Shown here piece after piece: positions 6,903 to 14,540 of a DNA stretch of 19,414 nt. Position 1 is the stretch's first letter; each line of letters begins with the position of its first letter. The notes under the pieces were generated by a model. The model worked only from the letters and a program-made list of their open reading frames with translations, searched no databases and was not told where the DNA came from. The DNA comes from Chloroflexota bacterium (GTDB lineage Bacteria > Chloroflexota > Anaerolineae > CG2-30-64-16): assembly GCA_029555885.1 (NCBI GenBank), contig JAKPQT010000149.1:1-19414 (forward strand), in the 5' to 3' direction. Made by a program: the position numbers and the translations under genes.

Positions 6903-7847
6903 TTACGCCGTCTGAACCATGGCCGGGGGAGCCTCACGGCCCTTGGTGCCCAGCAGGTCACGCTCGGTCCACCCGACGAGGAGCGGAATCGCGATGAAGA
7001 TCGACGAGTAGGTTCCGCTCGCCAGGCCCAACAGCATGACCGCCATGAACTGCTTGATGGTCGCGCCGCCGAACAGCAAGATTGCGACCATCACGAAGAT
7101 GGCGTTGAGCTGCGTTGCCAGCGAGCGATGGATCGTTTCCATGATGCTGCGATTCGCAATGCTGGAGAACGACTCCCCGCGGTACTTGGGCGCGTTCTCG
7201 CGAATGCGGTCGAAGACCACGATTTTGTCCTGCATCGAGAAGCTGATGACCGTCAGGAGCGCGGTCAGGAACAGCGCATCGGCTTCCCACCCGAACACCA
7301 GGCTCAAGATACTGAAAATGCCCAACGTCAGGAACAGGTCATGGAACATCGCCAGGATCGCCACGGTGCCATAACGCACCGGATGCTGCACCTTGCGGAA
7401 TGCGAACACCATGAAACCCAGGATGGCGACCGACGCAGCCAGAATCGCCACAATCGCAGCCTGCGTGACCTCGCGGCCGATGGCCGGCCCAACCGAGCTG
7501 AAGAGGAGTTCCTCGGTATTGCCAAACCGGGCTTCGACGGCCTGCAGCAACGTCGCCTTCTGTTCTTCATCCACAGGTGGCACCCGGACCTGCAACGAAT
7601 TGCCGTCACCGAGCGTAGTGACAGCCGGATCGCTGATGCCCTGGTCCACAAAGACCTGGCGCAGTTCTGCAGGCTGGACAGGCTGGTCGAAGGCCAGTTG
7701 CCACAGCGAGCCGCCGGTGAAGTCAATCGCCAGTTTGAAGGGCAAGCCGGTCGTGATCGTCGAATAGATCATGGTGACCAGCCCGATGATGATGACCAGC
7801 GAAGAAAACAGGAAATACCACCTGCGCTTTTCTACGATGTGAAACAT
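6903..7847 (-). CDS. secF: Protein translocase subunit SecF
   Basis: Membrane subunit that works with SecD to drive late steps of protein export through SecYEG using the proton gradient. The 314-residue protein has a first membrane segment at about 11-29 and the family signature AIDFTGGSLWQLAF at 39-52. A periplasmic domain follows (about 53-145), then five membrane segments with QDKIVVFDRIRENAPKYRGES and the IMETIHRSLATQLNAIFVMVAILLFGG block typical of SecF. Six membrane segments in all is the normal topology. A strong GAGGAGG precedes the ATG. It begins 13 bp after secD and is followed by the operon terminator. The C-terminal tail (about 295-314) is short and polar. Confidence 0.97.
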   Translation of the reverse strand: MFHIVEKRRWYFLFSSLVIIIGLVTMIYSTITTGLPFKLAIDFTGGSLWQLAFDQPVQPAELRQVFVDQGISDPAVTTLGDGNSLQVRVPPVDEEQKATLLQAVEARFGNTEELLFSSVGPAIGREVTQAAIVAILAASVAILGFMVFAFRKVQHPVRYGTVAILAMFHDLFLTLGIFSILSLVFGWEADALFLTALLTVISFSMQDKIVVFDRIRENAPKYRGESFSSIANRSIMETIHRSLATQLNAIFVMVAILLFGGATIKQFMAVMLLGLASGTYSSIFIAIPLLVGWTERDLLGTKGREAPPAMVQTA

Positions 7848-7860
7848 GGGTCCTTCCTCC

Positions 7861-9267
7861 TCAAACGCCCAGCAGCCAGTGCTTTTCGCGCAGCGCCTCA
7901 GCCTCTTGCCGGTCGAATACCGCCCGCATCAGGGTTCGGGTCACCGTGATGGCCGTGAACATGCTGACCAGCACACCGATCCCCAGGTTGACCGCAAAAC
8001 CGAGCACAGCCTGTGCGCCGAAAGTCCGGCCAAACAGGATGAGGATGAGAACAGTGATCAGCGTTGACAGGTTTGAATCGAGGATGGATGTCCAGGCACG
8101 GCTGAAACCCGCTTCGACCGCCAGCCGCAGTGACCGCCCCCAGCGCAATTCTTCCTTCATGCGTTCAAAGATCAGGATATTGGCGTCAACTGCCATACCG
8201 GTCGAGAGCAGGAAGCCGGCGATACCGGGCAACGTCAGCGTCACCGGAATCAGCTTGTACAGCGCCAGGTTGATACCTGCGTAGAGGATCAGGGCCAGGG
8301 CTGCCAGGAAGCCCGGCAACCGGTAATAGACTGTCATGAATAGCAGGACGGTGATCAGACCGATCAGGCCCGCGAGGATGCTGCTGCGCACCGAGTCCGC
8401 ACCCAGCGTAGCACCGATGGTCTGCCGGTTGACGACTTCCAGCGGAATGGGCAGCGCACCGTAGCGCATCTGGACCGCCAGGCTTTCGGCCTCGGCCGGC
8501 GTGAACTGGCCTTCGATGACTCCCTGGCCGTCGGGGATGGCGCTGTTGATGCGCGGGTTCGAAAGGACCCGGTTATCGAGCACAATCGCCAGGATATCAC
8601 CGACATGCGCCGCGGTGTAGTCGCCGAAAATCTGCGCCCCGGTCTCGGTCAATTCGAAGGCAATCGTCGATGCCCCGTACTGGTCGAGTTGCACCGCGGC
8701 GGTCCGCAGATCGCGGCCGGTCATCACCGTGGTAAAGACTTTGTCCGGGTACGGGAACGGCGAATCACCGAGGGCCTCCGCGGTCGGCACAACGTCGTTG
8801 TTGGTCGTGCGGATGTAGACGCCCTGAGCAACATTCGGGAACTCTGGGTTCGTAGCGGAACCAATCTCGACGAACTCGAGCTGGCCGGTGCTCTTGAGGG
8901 TCTGCACCGCCTGCTCAGGATTGTCGATACCGGGCAGCTCGACGATGATGCGGTTCTCGCCCTGAATCTGAACCAGGGGTTCGGTCACGCCCAGCGCATT
9001 CACGCGGTTGCCGACAATCACCTTGGCCGTCTGCATATCCTGCGCCGTGATCACCTGGTCACCGACGGGACGTGCCTCCAGGAGCACCTGCGTGCCGCCC
9101 TGCAGGTCAAGACCCTGCTTGATCTTCAGGTCGCGCGCCTCCGGCGGCTGCTGCCAGAAGAGGAGCTGCTTGGCCCACCTGGGGTGTTCAATGGGCAGCG
9201 CGATGAACAGTGTCACCAGGGCCAGCAGAATAATGAGTGCCAACACAACTGTGTTGCGGTTCCGCAT
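7861..9267 (-). CDS. secD: Protein translocase subunit SecD
   Basis: Partner of SecF in Sec-dependent export. With the ATG at 9267 the protein has 468 residues. Its first membrane segment follows a short MRNRN start; then comes IKQGLDLQGGTQVLLEA (the SecD D1 motif), a large periplasmic domain with IIVELPGIDNPEQAVQTLKSTGQLEF, and five membrane segments from about residue 285. The last block carries GIAGFLLSTGMAVDANILIFERMKEE and SNLSTLITVLILILFG, diagnostic of SecD. The frame is open to a TTG at 9393, but that start lies three bases after the predicted transcription start and would translate the structured leader, so it is unlikely. GGGGGGAAG lies about seven bases before the chosen ATG. No yajC gene is seen upstream. 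Confidence 0.96.
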   Translation of the reverse strand: MRNRNTVVLALIILLALVTLFIALPIEHPRWAKQLLFWQQPPEARDLKIKQGLDLQGGTQVLLEARPVGDQVITAQDMQTAKVIVGNRVNALGVTEPLVQIQGENRIIVELPGIDNPEQAVQTLKSTGQLEFVEIGSATNPEFPNVAQGVYIRTTNNDVVPTAEALGDSPFPYPDKVFTTVMTGRDLRTAAVQLDQYGASTIAFELTETGAQIFGDYTAAHVGDILAIVLDNRVLSNPRINSAIPDGQGVIEGQFTPAEAESLAVQMRYGALPIPLEVVNRQTIGATLGADSVRSSILAGLIGLITVLLFMTVYYRLPGFLAALALILYAGINLALYKLIPVTLTLPGIAGFLLSTGMAVDANILIFERMKEELRWGRSLRLAVEAGFSRAWTSILDSNLSTLITVLILILFGRTFGAQAVLGFAVNLGIGVLVSMFTAITVTRTLMRAVFDRQEAEALREKHWLLGV

Positions 9268-9310
9268 GAGCTTGCTTCCCCCCGAATAAGGATCGACTCG
9301 CGCAGTTATG

Positions 9311-9390
9311 GTCTTGCGGGGTCGTCTGCGGCTCTCCGTCTGCAAATGAGCATCTACAGACGTAAGGAACCCCGCAAGAGTCTTGCGGGG
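9311..9390 (-). promoter_or_regulatory. Structured secD leader with two alternative hairpins
   Basis: Reading the minus strand, CCCCGCAAG (9390-9382) pairs with CTTGCGGGG (9378-9370) across a 3-base loop. A second identical CCCCGCAAG (9321-9313) downstream could pair with the same CTTGCGGGG instead, extending to 11 bp. The two pairings exclude each other. Between them CGTCTG (9362-9357) and CAGACG (9342-9337) form a 6-bp hairpin. The first hairpin is followed by TTCCTT, so it could act as a weak attenuator. Function is inference. Confidence 0.5.
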
Positions 9391-9402
9391 CAAAACAGGA
9401 CA

Positions 9403-9431
9403 ATTATACTCTCACCGCGGAGGGCTGTCAA
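9403..9431 (-). promoter_or_regulatory. Consensus sigma-70 promoter of the secDF operon
   Basis: On the minus strand TTGACA (9431-9426), exactly 17 bp, TATAAT (9408-9403): a full match to the consensus in both boxes. Transcription should start near 9396, giving a leader of about 129 nt before the secD ATG. Confidence 0.9.
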
Positions 9432-9435
9432 AAAT

Positions 9436-9467
9436 GAAGGAAGATTGCAGAAGGCAGAAGGAAGATT
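9436..9467. repeat. Short low-complexity repeat beside the secD promoter
   Basis: GAAGGAAGATT occurs at 9436-9446 and again at 9457-9467, around GCAGAAGGCA. The element directly abuts the -35 box of the secD promoter. Similar purine-rich AGAAGG repeats are common dispersed sequence in draft bacterial genomes. The rest of the gap 9468-9556 shows nothing I can identify. Confidence 0.5.
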
Positions 9468-9556
9468 AGCATTCCGGACAGAGCGAGGCAGGTTTCCCTG
9501 TCGCATCAGTACCTCCATCGCGGCGTTCTGGCCAATCTCCGACCGAGCCAGGAGCC

Positions 9557-9961
9557 TCACGGGCTGTGTGGCATGATGCCCTGGCGGTTCAGCCCATCCA
9601 CCGCAGCAGCGAGTACCTCGGCAGGGGTTAGGGCGTCCGTATGGATGTACAGGTGACAGTAGGCGCGCGCATGACGCAGGCGCACCAGCTCCTGTTCGTA
9701 CAGGTCAGCCGGAAACCCTGGGTCATGCCGGCGCCGGCGGACGGCATCGAGCGAGGCGTCCAGATAGATCAGCATGTCCGGGCGGGTGATGCGCTCCCAC
9801 ATGGCCGGGACATAGGAGTGCTCTTGCAGGATGCCGCGCGCATTGTAGCCCTGAGCGCGCAGACCCGCGGCGAGCGTCGACTTACCGGCAGCGCACACGC
9901 CGACAATGGCGATGAGCGGACCGGCAGGCGGCACTCCAGGGTCAGGCGTCGGCAGGCGCAT
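9557..9961 (-). CDS. Small P-loop kinase-like protein
   Basis: A 134-residue protein with a Walker A motif GVCAAGKST at 21-29, followed by a helix and LQEHSYVPAMWERITRPDMLIYLDASLDAVRRRR. The strand ending in YLDAS, followed by an Arg-rich segment resembling a lid region, is the layout of small nucleoside/shikimate-type kinases (AAA_33 or adenylate-kinase-like). The substrate cannot be deduced; no Walker B is obvious beyond DMLIYLD. It is the last gene of the sucC-sucD-cca-phosphatase run, 24 bp after the phosphatase, with AAGGG upstream of its ATG. No clear terminator follows it. Family-level assignment is fairly sure, molecular role unknown. Confidence 0.75.
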   Translation of the reverse strand: MRLPTPDPGVPPAGPLIAIVGVCAAGKSTLAAGLRAQGYNARGILQEHSYVPAMWERITRPDMLIYLDASLDAVRRRRHDPGFPADLYEQELVRLRHARAYCHLYIHTDALTPAEVLAAAVDGLNRQGIMPHSP

Positions 9962-9985
9962 GAAATCCCTTATGTCTGCTGCAAG

Positions 9986-10726
9986 CTACCCCACGGGGAA
10001 TGTTACCGTCATGCGGCGCACCTCCGGCCCGGAGACGTCGGGTCGCTCCGACACCCGCACGACGACGACCGTCGTATCGTCGCCGGGCCGGCCATCGTCG
10101 GCGGCCAACGCCTCGGCGAGCAGGGCGTCTGCCAGGTCTTGCGCCGGCCCAGCCAGCCTGGCGGTCTGCTGCTCAAGCACAGCATGGACATCCAGCGGGC
10201 TGCCGCGGCGCTCACCCGCGTGGAGCACCCCATCGGTGAAAGCCACGATCATTTGCGCAGGTGTGAGCGGCCACTCGGCAATCACGGGGCGCGAGCGGCT
10301 GTGCACGCCGACGACCTCCGCCGGCGCATCCAGCGCGCGCCAGGTGTAGACCCCCTCGTCCGGGTCGCCCGCCATTTCGGCAACCAACACAGGACACTGG
10401 CTGTTGCGCGTTACGACGATAGTCTTCGTCTCCAGATCGACGGAAATCAGCGTCAGCTCTGCGGAAACTTGCCCCCCGCGCTCCGTCCGCAAGTAATCAT
10501 GCGCCGCGCGCGCCACTGCGCCATCGCGCACGCCCTCCGCCAGCAAGCTGATGGCCTTCCGCACCGCGACATTGCTGATGGCCTTGGCGCTGCGGCCGCT
10601 GCGCTGGCCATCCACCATCACGACGGACAGTCCCCCGCGCGGCCGCTCCACGACCTCCACCGAATCGCCGCTCTCGCGCATCGCGTACTTCGACGCCTTG
10701 GCAACCGCGACCTCTACCACGACCAC
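9986..10726 (-). CDS. PP2C/SpoIIE-type serine phosphatase
   Basis: A 246-residue stand-alone phosphatase domain. Metal-binding acidic motifs are in place: VVMVDGQRSGRSAKAIS (Asp39-Gly40), VAFTDGVLHAGE (Asp165-Gly166) and RPGDDTTVVVVRV (Asp216, Asp217). The arrangement is closest to SpoIIE/RsbU-like PP2C proteins, which dephosphorylate Ser/Thr on regulators such as anti-sigma antagonists. No sensor or membrane domain is attached, and no anti-sigma gene is in view, so its target is unknown. The GTG start at 10726 has GAGGGG seven bases upstream, which lies over the end of cca; the genes are only 4 bp apart, which suggests translational coupling. The last 20 residues after the VVVVRV strand form an extra tail. 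Confidence 0.85.
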   Translation of the reverse strand: MVVVEVAVAKASKYAMRESGDSVEVVERPRGGLSVVMVDGQRSGRSAKAISNVAVRKAISLLAEGVRDGAVARAAHDYLRTERGGQVSAELTLISVDLETKTIVVTRNSQCPVLVAEMAGDPDEGVYTWRALDAPAEVVGVHSRSRPVIAEWPLTPAQMIVAFTDGVLHAGERRGSPLDVHAVLEQQTARLAGPAQDLADALLAEALAADDGRPGDDTTVVVVRVSERPDVSGPEVRRMTVTFPVG

Positions 10727-10730
10727 GGCC

Positions 10731-12260
10731 TTACCCCTCGACCTGTGCTTCGCCCGTCAATGACATCTGCCGCCTGAGCCAGACTGCGGCTTCCTCCGCA
10801 GTCCGCACCTCGCCCGTGGCCTGGGCCTCGCGCAGCCCCTCGATGAGCCTGCCGACCTGCGGTCCGGGCGGCAGGCTCAGTTCGGCCATCACTTGCCGCC
10901 CGTTCAGCAGCGGCGCCGGGCTAACCCAGGTTGCCCGCTCGCGGAAGTATGCGTCGAGCAACATGCGTGACGTACCCAGCCGGCGCTGGCAGCCCTCCGG
11001 GTCAGGTGCGGTCGCACGCGTCGCCATCGTATCGGCGAGGCTCAACAGCACGCAGTCCGGGCCGGTCGATTCCGCATCGCGGAAGAAACGATAGATGGCT
11101 CGCCGCGACGGCGGATAGTCGTGCGCCAGGTGCGCGGGCCGCATGTGATAGTCCACGAGCCGCGCGACGTAAGCAATCTCATCGCCCGCGAACTTGAGCG
11201 CCTGCAGCCGGGTCTGCGCCAGCAGCGCACCCCAGTGATCGTGATCGTAAAAGTGCGTGTCGCCTTCGGGATTCACCGTGCGACGCGCGGGCTTGCCCCA
11301 GTCGTGTGCGACTGCCGCCCAAACGAGCAGGTCGCGGCGCACATGGCCGGACGCCAGGGGCAGGCACAGGTGCTCGCGCAGCTCCGCAGCATACGGCGCC
11401 AGCAGCGCAGCCACATCGACCCACTGGTTCGCGGGGGCCAGCACGGTCCCGTCCTCCGCCGCAGGCGCGGGCGGCGCGGCCTCACCGGGCCAGAGCAGCG
11501 TGTACAGCGTGCGCAGGTGCAGCAGCACGCTGCGGGTGTGGTTGAACACATCCTGATAGTGCGGTGAACTCTGGGCCACGCCGATCTGGCTCACCGACTC
11601 GGGCAGCACATGGCGCAGCAGGGCCAAATCCTCCAAAAGGCGCAGATGCTGCCACGCGCCTGGCGCGGCCAGCACGCGCATCATCTCGTCGCGCACCCGC
11701 TCGCCCGCGACCGATGGCAGCAGTCCCGCATCCCGGCGCACGAGATTATAGGTGGCATCCTCCAGGCGGAAGCCCAGTTCCGCCACCATACGCACCCCGC
11801 GCAACATGCGCAGCGGGTCATCGCGGAACGCGCCCTCCGTCACCGCACGGAGCAGCTTGCGCTGGAGGTCGGCCTGGCCGTCGAACGGATCGAAGAGCCG
11901 CGGCTCCGCGCCCTCCGTCGAAAGGTCCATAGCAATGGCATTGATCGTGTAATCGCGCAGCGCCAGGTCGTCCACCAGGTCCGGCACCCGCAGCCGCGCG
12001 ATATCGACTTCGACCGGCACGCCTTCGTCACCGGGAAGAATGGCCCGGCCCACGTCGCGCTCGTCGTCGAGTGCAAACCACGCGCCGTCGAACGCGCGCG
12101 CCAGTTCACGGGCCAGCCGGATGCCGCCCTCGGGAACCACCAGATCCAGGTCATGGCTGGAGCGGCCCAGCAGCCGGTCGCGCACATAGCCGCCAACGAG
12201 CCAGGCAGGTCGCCCCTGTCCGTGAATGAAGGCCAGAATCCGGTCCACCAACGCAGTCAT
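10731..12260 (-). CDS. cca: CCA tRNA nucleotidyltransferase / poly(A) polymerase family protein with HD domain
   Basis: Adds or repairs the CCA end of tRNAs, or is a close relative in the class II nucleotidyltransferase family. The 509-residue protein has the head domain at about 1-145: WLVGGYVRDRLLG at 20-32, the metal-binding pair in HDLDLVV (Asp37 and Asp39), VEVDIARLR at 83-91 and the neck motif LRDYTINAIAMDL at 101-113. RDDPLRMLRGVRM at 147-159 starts the RNA-binding helices. An HD hydrolase-type domain lies at about 232-415, with AHDWGKP around His319-Asp320 and DYHMRP at 370-375. Such HD domains give some CCA enzymes phosphohydrolase activity. A separate A-adding or CC-adding role cannot be ruled out. 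It lies 12 bp after sucD and 4 bp before the phosphatase. Confidence 0.9.
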   Translation of the reverse strand: MTALVDRILAFIHGQGRPAWLVGGYVRDRLLGRSSHDLDLVVPEGGIRLARELARAFDGAWFALDDERDVGRAILPGDEGVPVEVDIARLRVPDLVDDLALRDYTINAIAMDLSTEGAEPRLFDPFDGQADLQRKLLRAVTEGAFRDDPLRMLRGVRMVAELGFRLEDATYNLVRRDAGLLPSVAGERVRDEMMRVLAAPGAWQHLRLLEDLALLRHVLPESVSQIGVAQSSPHYQDVFNHTRSVLLHLRTLYTLLWPGEAAPPAPAAEDGTVLAPANQWVDVAALLAPYAAELREHLCLPLASGHVRRDLLVWAAVAHDWGKPARRTVNPEGDTHFYDHDHWGALLAQTRLQALKFAGDEIAYVARLVDYHMRPAHLAHDYPPSRRAIYRFFRDAESTGPDCVLLSLADTMATRATAPDPEGCQRRLGTSRMLLDAYFRERATWVSPAPLLNGRQVMAELSLPPGPQVGRLIEGLREAQATGEVRTAEEAAVWLRRQMSLTGEAQVEG

Positions 12261-12272
12261 GTGACATCTCTT

Positions 12273-13142
12273 CTACAGGAGTTCCCCGACCATCTCCGCG
12301 ATTTCACCGGGATGGCGGGCCACCCGCACACCGGCAGCCTGCAACGCACTGATCTTGTCCGCTGCGGTGCCCTTGCCGCCGCTGATAATCGCCCCGGCAT
12401 GGCCCATGCGCTTGCCGGGCGGGGCCGTCTGGCCTGCGATGAAGGCCGTCACGGGCTTGGTCATCTGCGCACCGATGAACGCAGCAGCCTGTTCTTCGTC
12501 CGTCCCGCCGATCTCACCGATCATTACGACCTGGCGCGTCTCCGGGTCCTGCTCGAACATGCGGAGCACATCCACGAAGCTCGTGCCGTTGATGGGGTCG
12601 CCGCCGATGCCCACCGCGGTGGACTGACCGATGCCGCGCAGTGTGAGCGCGTACACGACCTCGTACGTCAGCGTGCCCGACCGGCTGACCAGGCCCACGT
12701 TGCCGCGCGTGTGGATGTAGCCGGGCATGATGCCGACCTTCGCCTCACCGGGCGTAATCAGGCCGGGGCAGTTCGGACCGATGAGCCGGGACTTCGAGCC
12801 GTCCAGGAACGCGCGTACTTTGAGCATATCGAGCGCAGGAATGCCCTCGGTGATGCAGATGATGAGACCGATGCCCGCATCCGCCGCCTCCAGTATGGCG
12901 TCGGGCGCCCCGCGCGCAGGCACGTAGATGATGCTGGTGTTCGCGCCGGTGGCCTGCACCGCCTCCGCGACGGTGTCGAACACCGGGACATTGCCGACCG
13001 CCCAGCCGCCGCCCTTGCCCGGCGACGTGCCTGCGACGACGTTCGTCCCGTAGTCGATCATCTGCTCCGTGTGGAATGCGCCCTCGCGGCCCGTGATGCC
13101 CTGAACGAGCAACCGCGTCTCTTTGCCTACCAGGATGCTCAT
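12273..13142 (-). CDS. sucD: Succinyl-CoA synthetase (succinate--CoA ligase) alpha subunit
   Basis: With SucC it interconverts succinyl-CoA and succinate with formation of ATP or GTP in the TCA cycle. The 289-residue product is the usual length. The CoA-binding Rossmann part starts [30 protein letters not shown] at 122-133 and SRSGTLTYE at 153-161 are conserved. The active-site histidine is His248 in [14 protein letters not shown], matching the phosphohistidine of the E. coli enzyme. The ATG overlaps the sucC stop by four bases (ATGA), a typical coupled pair. Confidence 0.98.
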   Translation of the reverse strand: MSILVGKETRLLVQGITGREGAFHTEQMIDYGTNVVAGTSPGKGGGWAVGNVPVFDTVAEAVQATGANTSIIYVPARGAPDAILEAADAGIGLIICITEGIPALDMLKVRAFLDGSKSRLIGPNCPGLITPGEAKVGIMPGYIHTRGNVGLVSRSGTLTYEVVYALTLRGIGQSTAVGIGGDPINGTSFVDVLRMFEQDPETRQVVMIGEIGGTDEEQAAAFIGAQMTKPVTAFIAGQTAPPGKRMGHAGAIISGGKGTAADKISALQAAGVRVARHPGEIAEMVGELL

Positions 13143-14287
13143 GCCGTCCTCCCCTCGCCGCGCGCCGCAGCCACAGCCTTCTCCGCCGCCTCTGCCAGTG
13201 TCTCTGCCGTCGCCATCTTGGCCTCGGCCAGCAAGGCCCGTCCCTCTTCGGCATTCGTCCCAACCAGGCGCACGACCATCGGCACGTCCGTCTTGACCTC
13301 GTCAAGCGCCTGGAGGATGCCGCGCGCCACCTCGTCCCCGCGCGTGATGCCGCCGAAGATGTTGAACATGACGGCCTTGACGTTCGGGTCCGACAGAATG
13401 ATGCGCAGCGCGGCCGCGACCTTGTCGGCCTTCGCGCCGCCGCCTACATCCAGGAAATTCGCCGGCTCACCACCGTAGAGCTTGATGATGTCCATCGTCG
13501 CCATCGCCAGCCCCGCGCCGTTCACTATGCAGCCGATCTGCCCGTCGAGCTTCACGTAGCTCAGGCCATTGAGCCGCGCCTCACGCTCCTCCGGCGTTTC
13601 CTCATCCTCATCGCGCATTGCGGCCAGGTCCGGGTGGCGGAACAGCGCGCTGTCGTCCAGCACGATCTTGCCGTCCAGCGCCTTGAGCGTGCCGTCGCCG
13701 AGGATGGCGAGCGGATTGATCTCCGCCAGGCTGGCATCGATGCCCATGTAGCAGTTGTACAGGCCCTGGCAGATTTGGGCGAACTTGCCGAGCAGTTCCC
13801 GCGGGAGGCCGATGCTGACGCCGATGTTGCGCGCCTGGTACTCGCGCATGCCCAGGCAGGGGTCAACGGCCACCGCAACAATCTTTTCGGGGGTCGTCGC
13901 GGCCACCTCCTCGATGTCCACTCCGCCCGCGCTGGAGGCCATCACAACCACGCGGCGTCGCGCGCGGTCCAGCACCATGCCCAGGTACAATTCCGTCTTG
14001 ATATCAGCAGCCGGATCGATCAGGACCTTCTTCACGGTCAGCCCCTTGATGTCCATGCCGAGGATGCGCCCCGCGACCTGCTCGGCCTCATCGGGCGTCT
14101 GTGCCAACTTGATGCCGCCGGCCTTGCCGCGGCCGCCCACCAGCACTTGCGACTTGACGACGACCGGCCCGCCGAGGCGCTTGGCGATATCGCGTGCTTC
14201 CTCGGGCGTCTCAGCCACCTCGCCCTGGGGCACGGGAATCCCGTACTGCCCGAAAATCCGCTTCGCCTGGAACTCCTGGAGTTTCAA
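13139..14287 (-). CDS. sucC: Succinyl-CoA synthetase (succinate--CoA ligase) beta subunit
   Basis: The nucleotide-binding subunit of succinyl-CoA synthetase. The 382-residue product starts [20 protein letters not shown], typical of SucC, and continues with the ATP-grasp domain ([20 protein letters not shown] at about 39-58). The C-terminal ligase domain holds [14 protein letters not shown] and [17 protein letters not shown], both strongly conserved. Length is near the E. coli value (388). The start codon is TTG, backed by a strong GGGAGG seven bases upstream. It is the first gene of a five-gene run and has its own promoter and a palindrome in the leader. Nucleotide preference (ATP or GTP) is not clear from sequence. 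Confidence 0.98.
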   Translation of the reverse strand: MKLQEFQAKRIFGQYGIPVPQGEVAETPEEARDIAKRLGGPVVVKSQVLVGGRGKAGGIKLAQTPDEAEQVAGRILGMDIKGLTVKKVLIDPAADIKTELYLGMVLDRARRRVVVMASSAGGVDIEEVAATTPEKIVAVAVDPCLGMREYQARNIGVSIGLPRELLGKFAQICQGLYNCYMGIDASLAEINPLAILGDGTLKALDGKIVLDDSALFRHPDLAAMRDEDEETPEEREARLNGLSYVKLDGQIGCIVNGAGLAMATMDIIKLYGGEPANFLDVGGGAKADKVAAALRIILSDPNVKAVMFNIFGGITRGDEVARGILQALDEVKTDVPMVVRLVGTNAEEGRALLAEAKMATAETLAEAAEKAVAAARGEGRTA

Positions 14288-14319
14288 TGTACTGCCTCCC
14301 TTCGGTCAGAAATGGAACG

Positions 14320-14341
14320 GGTGACACGTCATTGTGTCACC
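14320..14341. promoter_or_regulatory. Operator-like palindrome in the sucC leader
   Basis: GGTGACAC (14320-14327) and GTGTCACC (14334-14341) form a perfect 8-bp inverted repeat with a 6-bp spacer; after one mismatch a further two pairs match. It lies about 25-46 bases downstream of the predicted start of transcription and 32 bases before the TTG start codon. It could be a repressor site or an mRNA hairpin. It does not match the CRP or FNR consensus. Confidence 0.55.
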
Positions 14342-14372
14342 GGTGGAAGCGTTTGAGAAAGACGACGCCCTC

Positions 14373-14401
14373 AGTATAGCGGCAGTGCGCAGGGAAGCCA
14401 A
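14373..14401 (-). promoter_or_regulatory. Probable sigma-70-type promoter of the sucCD operon
   Basis: On the minus strand TTGGCT (14401-14396), 17 bp, TATACT (14378-14373). The -10 box matches five of six and the -35 box four of six. The leader would be about 79 nt. Confidence 0.6.
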
Positions 14402-14506
14402 GTAGCGCCCTTACTCTCATTACAGGGCGGAGCCCACAGCCAGTCGGACCGCCGAGCACCAGCTCGAACCCGCGGGGATCACAAGATTGCGCCGGGCTAA
14501 GTCAAG

Positions 14507-14535
14507 CCTTCCGCGTGGTCCGTGTATTCCGTGGT
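14507..14535. repeat. Dispersed short repeat, copy 2
   Basis: The second copy of the 29-base element at 2231-2259 (one mismatch). As with the first copy it lies directly after the stop codon of a minus-strand gene, here the metallophosphoesterase. The remaining sequence between 14402 and 14506 shows no gene or clear structure. Confidence 0.75.
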
Positions 14536-14540
14536 CTCCC

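Noticed and set aside
9268..9393. Extended SecD N-terminus from a TTG at 9393
   Set aside because: It would start about three bases after the predicted transcription start, would translate the structured leader and would add 42 mostly basic residues before a normal SecD start.
11610..13478. Plus-strand open frame of 622 codons across cca and sucCD
   Set aside because: It spans three solid minus-strand genes, has no motif, and has the antisense-like amino-acid make-up.
14320..14341. CRP- or FNR-type binding site
   Set aside because: Half-sites and spacing differ from TGTGA-N6-TCACA and TTGAT-N4-ATCAA, so it is left as an unnamed palindrome.
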